From the NCBI GenBank assembly GCA_019973155.2, contig BPQB01000094.1:1-64000 (forward strand): a DNA stretch of 64,000 nt, given 5' to 3'. The number at the start of each line of letters is the position of its first letter. The first letter of the stretch is position 1. This stretch comes from Phanerochaete sordida (lineage: Eukaryota > Basidiomycota > Agaricomycetes > Polyporales > Phanerochaetaceae). Under the pieces are notes generated by a model. That model had not been told where the DNA came from. It ran no database searches and saw nothing but the letters and a program-made list of their open reading frames with translations. Made by a program: the position numbers and the translations under genes. Below, piece after piece: positions 37,416 through 48,097 of the stretch.

Positions 37416-40336
37416 CTCTCTTGTCCCCGCCCACCTCGAGCACGACATATGGACACTCGACGATCAGCCGAGCGCGACGTCTTGGCGAAGATCTGAGGTC
37501 GTGGTAAGCTTGACAGTGAAGCATCTTCGCGCCTTGCGGCCCTGGGACAGTGCCCTGCGCGAGCAACATCGAACGCGCTCCGCCGCGTCCCTGTATCAGC
37601 ACCGTGTCGACCGCCGACCGCTCGGGGGCCCTGTCCAACACGCTCAGCTACGTTTCTGGTGAGCGTGGCTGCTCTCCTTGGCTTTATGATCTGTCTCACC
37701 TCTCATCGCGTCGATCAGTTCCCCTGCAAAGCGCACGGCCGCATACAAACGACTTGAACGTATAATCGTTCTCCTTCTCTCATCAATATGGGCACACTCG
37801 CAAGCCTCGCAGATTGTGAAAGTCAAGATACTGGCCAGTAGACGGCGCTATGCGCGTTCGATGGCCCATCCACGTTCCAAATATGCCCAGCCGAGAGGAC
37901 CCAAAGGGTCACCGGAAATTCGTGTCGACGCGTAAACTGTGCGCATTGACCAACGAGACGGGCACGCTCTACACATTTCCTCGGCTCTGCTTTACCGCGG
38001 TACTCTTCGAAGAGTGCCGACGGCCAGCGCGGTGCACAGCCACATTCGCCCTAGGCTCGAGGGCCAAGACGGTGCGCACCCCACATCTGGGATTTAGTGT
38101 GTCATTGACCAGAATGGCAGGGTCATGGCCCAGTTATCCGTATGGAACGCTCTCTTAGAGAACATTCAAGCCGCAGCAGCGACGCCAGATTGCACACCCA
38201 AAGACTCGCTACGCCGCCTAGCTATCTCACATTTTAGTCTTTGCATTGCACGAGTCGCTTGCCAGAGACCTCTCGAGCGTCCCGGGGAAGGCTGCGCTTG
38301 CTAGTACAATGCCGAGGGAAACAGCTACGACCAGCCCAGTCGTCCGCGGGAACGGTACGTTGCATCGCGTTTCACTCCTCGGGCGCTCCCCATGACCTCT
38401 GAGCCGCATTCATCGTAGATTGCACCGCTCGCAGAGAAGGAGCAAGCACCTGTCGAGCTGCGCGAGAAGACGATGCAGGAGGCCGAGCTGCGCAAGATGA
38501 ACGAGAATTTTCGGTCCAAACCTGACGAGGTACGCATCACGCACACTGTCCGGCTTGACTTTACGCTCCCTATACTTAATTTGTGCATAGTATGTATCGA
38601 ATCCACGAAGAGCTCGAAGCCAGGGAGACGATGGTAGGGTCCGAGGAAAGGTGCAGCGACGGTACGCCTGAGCACCTCTTCTCTGCTCTAATCCTCATAT
38701 TCGTCAGGCACAGAGATACACGAAAATGCGCAGACACGGCCGGAGACCAGGCCAGAGGTTGTATCCGACAAGCGCGACCGTGCGGAGACGACTGCGCGCT
38801 CGGGACGACAGCCCGACTCCTCCACGGCCCCTGCGACACCCCTGCTCACTGCAGTCCGCACGGCGCACGGCGGCACCCGCTGTACAGTAACCCTCCACGA
38901 TGCGTTTCTAGACTCAAATGGAGGCCGATGAGCTGGCATGTATTTCAAAACATATCGAGCAGTGCGAGTGCGTTGTTCAATTGCTCGAGATGAATGAATG
39001 CAAGCTGATATGCTTTAGAGGAAAACCAGAACGATTACGGCAAATCCATGCGCTACTCGGTATTGTTCGTGGACTGCGTCCGAGCCCGCTTGTCCGGTGA
39101 CCCCGCCCAAAGTTCGTCCTCTCGCAGAATTTATTTACCGGACGCCAACTTCGCGAGGCCACGGGCTTGGTATTATATTGTCTGAGGTGCGAGGATTTGT
39201 TTTATTGACGTGGATTTCAGCGTTTCTGATGCCGTACATAGGTACTCGTCGCGTCCTCACCGCTTGCACGGGGCTGGGGCAGTGATGCATACACACGACG
39301 ATATCTGTACTCCAGATCCGAAACAGGAATATCTCAAACATAGCCTTGGCATGTGTATACGCGAGTCAAGCATGGGCCTGAGAGGCACTTGAATCCCAGG
39401 CGTGCACGTCCCATTCGTCTTCCGTCGCCACCTAATGCAGCGCGGTGATTTTCGATCAGACGGTTCACATTTCGCCTAGCGTATTCTTCTTAGGTGGCCC
39501 AAATGCATACGCTCCCATCACAAGTGTCCAAGTCCAACAGAAATTGCCATGCAGTTTTACGCTCTCATATGCTAAGCTCAAGTGTTAGCGCTGCCAACAT
39601 GTCCCCGACTGCATCGCCCCCTTCGCTGTCTTCCTAGTCCCATTCTTGCGCATCGCGCCGAAGATCCCGAACGCGCCGCGCGCAGCCAACCATCTGTTAC
39701 CATCTCCCGCGTCGCTAGACTGCGCGCTATCGTCCTCCGTGTCGCCAGCGAGGAGCGCGACCTCACCAGTATAGCCGTCGACTCTGGCACCTACCTCTCT
39801 TGTGGACGAGACCGTTGTCATTCGTGTCCGTGCAATCCTATGTCGGGAAACACATATGTAGGGAATATATTTCGATGTTCCGCAAGCCGTTCGGCCTCCA
39901 CCTCCTACCTAGACCCGTGCCAGGCGCGTAGCCAAGGACTCGGCATATATGACCACACCGATGACTCGGAGTGTGAGCGAGTGCGAGACGCATCAAGACC
40001 TCGCGGTTTGAGTTGCAGTCGAAAGCGACTCGGATTCGCATGTGAAGGATTCTCGTGTCTGGCATGAATACCCAGATAGTGCTGGTAGAAAGAGGCAGAG
40101 GATCAAGCTGTGCATGTGAGTGTTCGAACACCGTGGCGCAGTTCGTGCGTCAGGGCCCTTGCTCGGACTAGGTGACTCTTGACTCCGTTCACTCCAGCTT
40201 CAACTGCTCTCCAAGAACGGTATTCGACGAAACGACGTGGAATATTTACATGCTGCAAACCGAAAACGCGATAGCCAGTCCTCGACGAGGTACGTACACC
40301 GACAGCCCCCAACAGGCACTATCTGACACCCGACAT
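37416..40336. other. Possible Y copy C debris; exon-like fragment
   Basis: Plus-strand sequence here follows the copy C promoter block, but the body blocks of gene Y were not found. One exon-like piece, about 38420-38529 (EKEQAPVELREKTMQEAELR), is bounded by a CGTAG acceptor and a GTACGC donor, with a next acceptor near 38588. It reads like a charged coiled coil. No complete gene can be supported. Confidence 0.35.
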
Positions 40337-41998
40337 TCAACACTTGACACACTCGACACTCTGCACAAACGCGTCCGCTCCTTCTGCCCACGTGGAAATC
40401 TCACAGAGGAGTTCCGGATCGTCCACGATAAGCCTCAGCCGGGGCAGGTCCGGAGACGTGCGAAACCTCTTCTGCAGACCCCGCCGAAGGTGATCCGCCC
40501 ACGTAGCGGATGTGCTCGCCATGTATTCGCCCACGAGGCGCAGCTCCTCGAGAGCCGAAAGCCACGTCGAGCGTTCTAGGCGGGCTGCGAAATTGTCCAA
40601 TTTCGTTCCAGGTTCGTTTAACGACACCACCAGCACACGCACGCGGGGTGTGCTGACGTTGAAGTTCCAAGACTCTACCGATTCGCCGTCCAGCACGAGG
40701 CACTCGACGGCGTGCAGCGGCAGCAGGCGCAGGAGCTCGCGCATCTCCGACGCACTTCGGTCGCGTTGGATGACTTCGAGGTGGGGGTGGAGGCCCAAGC
40801 GTAGCATGGTCGAATGATCGGGCGAGAGGCCTGTACGCGTAGGATCTTCGGTCCAAAACGAGAGGCGCTGCTCGTACTTCTCGAACCGTGCGAGATGGAG
40901 CGTGAGCAGGGGCGTGCTAGGCTCGTGGGGGGCGAGGGAGCGCGAGACGGCCATGTAGAACGCCTTTCGGGAAGCATAGAACGCCTCCGCGTTCAAAATC
41001 GTAGTATTCGGGTTAATTTGGCTGATATTCAGGCTGCAGCCCGCAGGAAGCGCAATGCGGTTCAGGAAATACGTCGCGCTGTCCACGCTGATGTCTTCCC
41101 AGTGTACTGCGAACTTCTTCAGGGCGGGGAGCGAAATCGGTGTGTGCGAAACGTCGGCATCGACAGGACGGGAGAGAGAGGGGAAGTTCGCGATGGAGAG
41201 CTCCTCGAGATTGGACAGACGCTGAAGCTCACTCCAGAACCGGTCGGATGAGATAGACCCCGGCAATCGAGTGCAGCCGTTGACGCCGATGTGAAGCTTC
41301 CTGAGCTTGGTGGAGAATAGGGTCGTCACCAGAGACAGTGGGATATCCGTCGTGGCCACCTCCTCCAGGTGTCCCATCTCGCCGCCGCCTCGGAGAAAGG
41401 CAGGCAACTTCTTGTCGCCATCGGCGGGAGCGTGCTTGTATATCTGTATGGCCCCGATGACGAGGCGTCGTAACTGAGGGAAGGTTGCATGCTGGAGGCC
41501 CGACTTGAATATATGCTGTTCGGCAAGTCCGAAATCGATGGTCATTTCGAGCTCTCGAATGCGCGCAGAGTGTTCGGTGGCCGCGGTCCAAACGGCGAGC
41601 GACTCGGCTTGCTGGAGTGCATGCTCCTCTCCGTATCCAGAGAAACGCATGAGTGAACCGGAGACATGGAGAAGTGCTGCCTGTGAGCGTAGGAGGTAGC
41701 ATTCGACAGCCACCATGTTGTTGAGCAGGATGTGCGTCCAAAGCGTCGCAGAGTGTAGTATGATTGTACGCCAGCGCTCACAGATCCAGGAGGCGACGAG
41801 CCACCCATGGCTGCATGGACGGCACGTCGCAGCGGCGTAGAATTTGAAAATGGAAAGCAGGACGTCTTCTGGGAGGATGACGGCGATGTTCCCGGCGTTC
41901 ATGACCTTGCGAAGCTCCAACGCTCTACGAAGCAGGGCGTCGTGCTGGTCGTCGAGAGCAAGTCGCTCTGTCGGGGACAAGACACTGAACAGCGGCAT
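40337..41998 (-). CDS. F-box domain protein, 553 aa
   Basis: A close paralogue of the F-box gene at 8173-9840. Start ATG at 41998 (MPLFSVLSPTERLALDDQHD). The F-box (about residues 35-85) has LPEDVLLSIFKFYAAATCRP and WLVASWICERWRTIILHSAT, and the remainder is leucine-rich and repeat-like (LRKLHIGVNGC, LSNLEELSIANFP, LSALEELRLVGEYM). Length and layout match the paralogue to within two residues; sequence identity looks highest at the N-terminus and lower towards the C-terminus. Upstream, a frame starting MKSSVLVRRTSLQHL (ATG at 42182) could add a first exon if a 34-nt intron were real, but that is unusually short, so the simple start is preferred. The expected role is substrate recruitment to an SCF ubiquitin ligase. 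It is intact, with no frameshift. Confidence 0.85.
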   Translation of the reverse strand: MPLFSVLSPTERLALDDQHDALLRRALELRKVMNAGNIAVILPEDVLLSIFKFYAAATCRPCSHGWLVASWICERWRTIILHSATLWTHILLNNMVAVECYLLRSQAALLHVSGSLMRFSGYGEEHALQQAESLAVWTAATEHSARIRELEMTIDFGLAEQHIFKSGLQHATFPQLRRLVIGAIQIYKHAPADGDKKLPAFLRGGGEMGHLEEVATTDIPLSLVTTLFSTKLRKLHIGVNGCTRLPGSISSDRFWSELQRLSNLEELSIANFPSLSRPVDADVSHTPISLPALKKFAVHWEDISVDSATYFLNRIALPAGCSLNISQINPNTTILNAEAFYASRKAFYMAVSRSLAPHEPSTPLLTLHLARFEKYEQRLSFWTEDPTRTGLSPDHSTMLRLGLHPHLEVIQRDRSASEMRELLRLLPLHAVECLVLDGESVESWNFNVSTPRVRVLVVSLNEPGTKLDNFAARLERSTWLSALEELRLVGEYMASTSATWADHLRRGLQKRFRTSPDLPRLRLIVDDPELLCEISTWAEGADAFVQSVECVKC

Positions 41999-42240
41999 TG
42001 GGGCTGCGAGCGACGCTTGGTCTGACGACAGGGATGTGAGACTTTCCTGGCGCTCTGATGCAAGAAAGAAAATGACTGACCTTGGGAGAGCGAGTGATTA
42101 GGCCTTTAGGGTAGCTGGGCTTGGAAGGAGATGGATGAAGGTGCTGAAGAGAGGTTCGTCGAACGAGGACGGACGACTTCATGTTTGTATTTATTTGTGC
42201 AATATCAGTGGCTCAGGCAACCGACACCCACTACGGCCCA
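41999..42240 (-). promoter_or_regulatory. Duplicated F-box gene 5' region (copy 2)
   Basis: Matches the region upstream of the 8173-9840 gene, as described there. It shows that the duplication included promoter sequence, not only the coding region. Confidence 0.6.
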
Positions 42241-45200
42241 GATAATATTCGCTGGGCCGGTGTACGTCGACCTACGCCAGTCAACGGGGAATTTAGCTGA
42301 CAGACCTTCACCACTTCGTTAGGATACTCTTCTGTTAGTATTCCTCTAGACTGCCCTGAGCCGTCCCGGAGTGTGGTACCGGCAGACATCTTCCTGGGAG
42401 CGTTCGTACGAGCCCAGACGTTACCTCAGCGGACAACACTCACAGGCATGTAGTCTGTCCACAAATGGCGAAGCAAACCCATGCAGGCAGTACACGAGTA
42501 TTCCACATCGCGACGGTACTCCCCAGTCGGCGGCTGGAGCCTCGCTAGTCTGACGTCCAAAGCGGGGCTCGCACAGGCGTTCTGCCCTCGACGAATAATA
42601 TTTCCGTCGCTCGGTGAACCGTAGGCTCTCGCTGTAGCGTAGCCTCTCTATGTCGCTGGGCCGAACACGGTACGTTTCTTGAGGTCACTCTGCGGTTGCG
42701 CTTCTGCAAGTCTCATGGTAGCCCAAGTGCTGGTAGCGCATCCCGCGCAGACCCGCTTATGTGAGGACGTGGAAAATGTGCCTCAAATCTATCTAGTACG
42801 CTACTGTACAGGATCTCCTGGCTCTAGTGAGCCAGGCAACGACGTATTCGCGTCGTCGCACACAAGCGAAACCACGTTCTACGCACGGTACTCCAGCCTC
42901 GACGGGTCTGGATCCAGTAGACTGCGAGAGCGGTGTGCAAGGCGATGCATTGCATCTTTCGCTTCCTTGCCTTTATTCTCCTGCTTTTGCCCGGATCACT
43001 GCACAGGGCACTCATGCTGCCTCTGGTCGTAGTCTGAGACACTTGGAGGGATGACACTACCGGGGTCGTTACATAGAGGTGCATAGTTCGATAATGTTAC
43101 GAACGAGAACTCACGAGGAGTACGACGGTCGGCGCACCGCTCTGGATGTGATCGCCTGGCGGCGACAGGGCGCGCCAAATTTCCAAAGCTTCACGCGCCC
43201 GACGCGTCGTCTTCGCCATCGCTTTCAGATCCCAGAGTGAGAACCAATCGGGAAGCAGCCTGGCAGGTCGGATCGTCGCGCCGACAGCTTTTGAAGTCCC
43301 ATGGGCGCGCGCTCTTTGTATCGTCCTGCCGCTGCTGGGCACGGCTCCTCAGCGTCCTTCCTGGAAAGGGCCCTCGCAGCTACTGCGTGAGCCGGCGTGG
43401 GAGCGTAGAGAATGCACTCGCCGCTGATTACGTGCAGACCAGACGGACGCCTTCACGCAGGAAGCTCAAGGCGACCATCGCTCGGGTCGTCCAAATGTCG
43501 GACTGGCGGAGCTCCACTTGGCTGCGCGCGAACCTTGCTGAGAGGCAAGCGTGCGGTACCACCTGTGATGAGGGACATCTGGTCAACGGCGCCCCAGCGT
43601 GCGCAATGAGACCAAAAAGAGCGGTGAAGGGAAGGGGAGCGCAGCTTACTCGAACGGGAGGGCCGCGGCGTGGGCTGCGTCCAGACCGTGCGACGACTAC
43701 TATCAAGCAGGTCGCCGCCGCCGTCTCCAGCACCCCAGGGTCCCTGGCGGAGGGTTGCAGCGTCCCGTCCACGTTTCAAGCCACGGTGTGGCGACGGAGT
43801 GCATGGCGCACGAAGAGTCTCATGAGCGGCGAGCGCAAGCGAAATGGCGTCGTAGCGCGGAGCGATCCGCGCGCTACCTAGAACCGGGCGCTTCCGTAGC
43901 TGCGCCGGCGCCCTCCTCTCCAGAATTTTGCTTCCGTCCTCGCAACATCGAACGCGATATCCGGCCTTTGCACGCTGTGAGTGCGGTTCAGTAGCAGCTC
44001 ATGACTTTGTCTCACTGCCATTGCGACATCGTGACCATCGGTCTGCAAAGCGTCCCACAGCGCGACCCCGGCCGCCGCCGCGTGGACAGCGCGTACTCGG
44101 CCGACGGTTAACTTCGCGCGGCGCAAGGATACCCTCAGAGAATGTCTTGGCTTAGGTGTAGGTAGGTGCCAGCTATGTGCTGCGGTGACGACGCCTCTAA
44201 ACCCTGTCATAGAATGGTCAGCCAAGTTCGGGCCAACTATATGGCTCGAAGGCGGCGGACCGACGCTGGCGTGCGGGAATGCTGGACTCTGGCTGACGTT
44301 CCCTTGATCTACCGAACGAATCGTCATGGTGAGCATTCGTATGCACGTTTCAAGCTCGTCAACGAGCAGGAGCGCTGTGTTCTCTGCGTGTGTCGCGCGG
44401 GGTGTGATGTCCACGCACGCTCGCCGACTTTACCTTTGAATCGGGTCCCTGGTTCACTGCACTGACATTTCAGTCTACCGCGTGATATCAGTAGCGACAT
44501 GCAGCGCCCTTGTGGCCTCGCTACTGCAGACATTTTGGCTGCGATCTACTTGAGAAGGGCTCGCGGTAGGCCAGGTACGATCGCGTTCGTCATTCGCCCG
44601 CCCGAGTCCGCGTCCCTATACAACCTCTGACGAACATCTTATATCCTCTTGCAGGGCTGGCGTTACTTACCGGCCGGGACCCATACAGGTCAGACGCCGT
44701 GTGCTACAGCCGCCTCAGGTTCGTCATCACTACGACTCACGCCCTCCTTGAAGCTGAGCAACATTCCGGAGCATGTTCTGCACAACTCCCTCCTTTCGCC
44801 CGCTCACCAAGTGTGGCGCACAATCGATGTTCTATGTCCCCTCTACGCGAATTGACAGTAGCAGATTTGCCGCTGCACGCAGACCGGACGATCGGATCGC
44901 CGAATCCAAAACCCCTCCGACTTCGCTCGAGCGTGCAGTACTCGAGCCGGGACGACGCTTGGAGCGACCACCACAATCTCACGCTCTCGGCTAGAGGTCT
45001 ATGTGATGACAAGTCGGCGCGATTAGTCTGGATAGGCGTTGCTAGCCCTGCGTGTACCCCCATGTCGCGGAATGTAGAGCCATATTTTACTGCCATTCAC
45101 AATGCGCTGAGCTTTCATGGGCAAGTGCGAGTGCATGTAGAAGCCAAAGCAGCTGTGTATCGCCTGCGTGCGTTGACATGGGGCGCATATACGTCCTACT

Positions 45201-45405
45201 CATGGCGAGTGCTGGGCCCCGGGCGTCCGTCGAACGCGACGTCACAAGCGCCGAGCCCTGTTCGCGCCGGTTCGTGTCGCGCCTCCTCAACCTTCGACCA
45301 CCACCTCCCTCTCTGATAGCTCTGGCCAGCTAGCACCGAGATTCAATCTTCGCTTCTATACCTTACTCTGCTCACTTTTAATATCTCTCTCTAATCAGTC
45401 CCACC
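42241..45405. other. No gene recognised
   Basis: The longest frame, 43237-43881 plus (214 codons), is Arg/Ser/Ala-rich, is shadowed by an equally long minus frame and has no motif. The last 100 bp before 45405 contain a T/A-rich, TATA-like run (TTTTAATATCTC near 45376) that probably serves the RNase III-domain gene. Confidence 0.45.
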
Positions 45406-46267
45406 ATGCCAACGCAAGAACAGGATCTCCAGAAGGCCCGCAGCCGCTTCCTGCAAGACGTTCTCAACCGCACCATCAGCGCCCATCCAAGCAAGGTTCC
45501 CTCTCACACGCTCAAGGCTCTGCTTCCTACTAGACTCTGGCGCAGGCTGTTCACCAACACCGATCTACAGCGGCGGGAGAACGATCGGAACGAGGCCCTC
45601 GGCGACGCTATCCTTGCCCTTCTCGAGGCCCTTCAGATATTTTACGAGTTCGAGAACGCGGGCCTTCATCGGATGGACGTACGTCTCCTCGCCCGCGACC
45701 GAGGCTGCTCGCACTTGTGTTGCCCGCCCTGCGCAGTGCTGATTCGCTACATCTTGCAGGAGATTTGCCACATCTTGCACTCAAACGAAACCTACGCCCG
45801 TCTTCTTCAACATATGAGCTCCTCCGACCCCGATTTGAAGGAATTCATCAGGGGCAAGTCAATCAAGGGCGTTGCCGACACCTTTGAGACGATCGCCTGC
45901 CTGTCCTACCTCGAGAACGGGTGGGAGGAAACAGAGGCCTGGTTTCGCGAGTTCAACCGGCCGCTCATCAGGGCTGCGCTGGAGGCCAGGGCTCGCGCGT
46001 ACGTCTTGCGCTTCTCCACCGTTACGAATCCTGTACATGTGCTCACCTCCACGCCCACAGCCCGACTAACCTGGAGTTCCAATCGTGGGCCGTGGAGAAG
46101 AAGAGGAAGTCGTCCGTCGCATGGGCAAAGCGGGTGGAAGCGGGTGAAAAGCGATCCGGTCATCGTCCCTACTTGGGATATATAACTGGTGCGTCACCAT
46201 GCGTGCAGTCCTGTTGCGACGCTGACTCGCCTGCATAGATCTCAGGCAGAAGCTGAAGAGGGGCTGA
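45406..46267 (+). CDS. Compact RNase III-domain protein, about 228 aa
   Basis: The ATG at 45406 sits in a good context (CCCACCATGCC). Exons 45406-45678, 45760-46032, 46077-46188 and 46239-46267 join in frame and end in TGA. The first intron (81 nt; GTACGT donor, CTGAT branch, TTGCAG acceptor) is in frame but interrupts the fold. Removing it restores a family-like spacing, HRMD then EICHILHSNETYARLL. The RNase III signature is NDRNEALGDAIL at about residues 59-70, and the second motif is GVADTFETIACLSYLENGW. E63, D67, D131 and E134 (spliced numbering) match four acidic metal-binding positions of the family; the leading Glu of the bacterial signature is Asp. A basic C-terminal tail follows (VEKKRKSS). 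No dsRNA-binding, helicase or PAZ domain is seen. Likely a nuclease-type dsRNA-cleaving fold; activity is unproven. Confidence 0.72.
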
Positions 46268-47002
46268 GCGTCGGCGATTGGCACCACGCTTCGCATGCCG
46301 CAAGGGTGCTCTCTGATCTGACGGCAGCTAGCTTCAGGCTCTCCCTTTCTCCCCATTGCCATCTTGTATCACTCGCCTCGCCTTGGACCAACGCTCGTAC
46401 ATTCCTCTTGGACGTGTCTGCGGGCACCCTTTTTTGGGCAGCGGCGACCACCCTCTCTATACTCTTGCGACCGTCATTCTTTCCTATGTCCTTGGCCAGT
46501 TCCTGTGTACAAATACTATCCGTCTGTCCTTTCGACTCTGTCTTTGGGATTCACCGTGAGACAAACAGCGGCCGATGCGCCCTCTATGCTCCTGGAGACG
46601 TTGGTAATCTCGCAGAGGTATCCGACGAGGTGCGTATGCCTCTCCACTCCAGTCTTGCTAGAGAGAGCCGTCTTGGACACCGCAGCAGCCGACGATGGAA
46701 CCCGTTACGGTAATGCACAAGTGCTACACTATTACAAGCTCAAAGGGCTCGTACAGCCGAGTTTCGTAGGATGTATGTCCATCAATGGATGTTAACGTCC
46801 AAAAACAAATATCTTGCCAAATGAGCACCGGATAAGATGGCTTGAATTCAGCACGTGCCGTCCTCCAGCTTGGCCTCGACGTCCAGCCCCGACTCCGCGC
46901 ATCGCAAGCACATTTCAACCAAAACCTGGAGGTTCGAGATGACATGGTGAAATTTCATTTTGCAAAGTGACTGACATACCCGTGCAGTGGAAACTAGAAC
47001 CC
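46268..47002. other. Intergenic
   Basis: No supported gene. Frames at 46189-46795 are continuations past the RNase III-domain stop and have no motif. Confidence 0.5.
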
Positions 47003-48097
47003 ATGGAACCTCCTGCGAACGTCGTGGCTCACGCGTAAACGTCTTCCTGATCTCTGCTCGTATTCCCAACACTGACTCCCATCTCATAGGCCTGCATTTC
47101 CATACGCCCCATACCCCTTCGACAAGGACTCTCCCGGAGACGTCTACCTCCAAGCGCTGGACGACGATTCCCTCCACAAGACCCTACTCTCCGAGATCGG
47201 CCCGCTCCTGAACAGCGCAGGAGCCCTGGACGACGAAACAGTGGATCTGCGCTCACAAGACAACATCCCTATCCGACGCGTCCGACACTCCTTGACGACC
47301 GTCAGCGGACTACTCTGCATCTTCCGACGCATCCCGCTACCTATCTTCCTGTCGCCCGAGGCTCTGTTCGACTTCATCCGAGCCTGCGACGCATACAACC
47401 TCGACATCTGGATGTACATAGTGGGGAGGACCCAGTTCACCACCTTTGCCAAGTCGAACCCGGCAGAGTGCTTCGACTTTGCGGACTCTATCAAGTGGGA
47501 GCTCGGCGCCACCATCTCTGGAGCTCTCCTCCGGCTCATCCCTCCCGAGACCCTCCAGAACGATCCCACCTGCATCTTGATGCAGCCGGGGCACGAGCAA
47601 GCTCGGCTTGCGTACGAGAACTATCGGCAGCGGTGCGTCCAGGCTGGCCGCGCCGTGATAGTCCTCGAGGGCACTGGCACCGTCCGTATTTGCGGTCGGG
47701 TCGTGACGGATGAGCTGGAGGGAGCCCTGTGCGACCACCATGCGATCTATGGAGCCTGGGTCGACGTCGATATGGGCGCCTTGGGACGCCATTCTCGAGC
47801 TCCCCCTAGCTTGACCCAGCCTTTCCTGGAGCTTCGCGAGCGCATCACAGCCCTCCCTGCCACAACCCCCAACCTTCAAAGCGTCATGCGATCCACCTTA
47901 TTCTATGCCATTTTTACCTGCGGTACTCCACATGCCTCCGCCGCTGTCTATGCCTTTATTCTGAGCGTGACAAAGCAAGTCATCGGTCTGATTGAGTCGG
48001 CCATAAAGCAGGTTAGTCGGCTTTGCACGCTTGGAAGCGTATGCTTACCAACGAACACATTTTACACAGGTTCCAGTGTTCGATAACGCGGCTTGAA
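47003..48097 (+). CDS. BTB-like domain protein, about 326 aa
   Basis: A small first exon, 47003-47034 (MEPPANVVAH), joins exon 2, 47090-48011, through a 55-nt intron (GTAAAC donor, CATAG acceptor). The last exon, 48071-48097 (VPVFDNAA, stop), follows a GTTAGT donor and a CACAG acceptor. All joins keep frame, and the total is 981 nt. The N-terminal half has the BTB-like order: DVYLQALDDDSLHKTLLSEI, then a central helix-rich part (FDFIRACDAYNLDIWMYIVG, CFDFADSIKWELGATISGAL) as in Agaricomycete BTB proteins. Unlike the genes at 19446 and 52875 it lacks a clear CxxC near the end. The likely role is a CUL3-type adaptor or dimerisation scaffold, inferred from the family only. It lies 0.7 kb after the RNase III-domain gene on the same strand. 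Confidence 0.7.

Noticed and set aside
11580..38600. Naming the X/Y pairs as mating-type HD genes
   Set aside because: The divergent layout and a few residue spacings fit, but no WFxNRR-type homeodomain helix, no flanking mip gene and no intact reading frame are visible. Kept as an unnamed module with the idea recorded as a test.
42020..42182. Extra first exon for the F-box gene at 40337 (MKSSVLVRRTSLQHL)
   Set aside because: It needs a 34-nt intron, shorter than usual for fungi, and the paralogue lacks the ATG and has stops. More likely 5' UTR copied with the gene.
43237..43881. 214-codon plus-strand ORF
   Set aside because: Equivalent long frames exist on the opposite strand, with no motif and no intron evidence.
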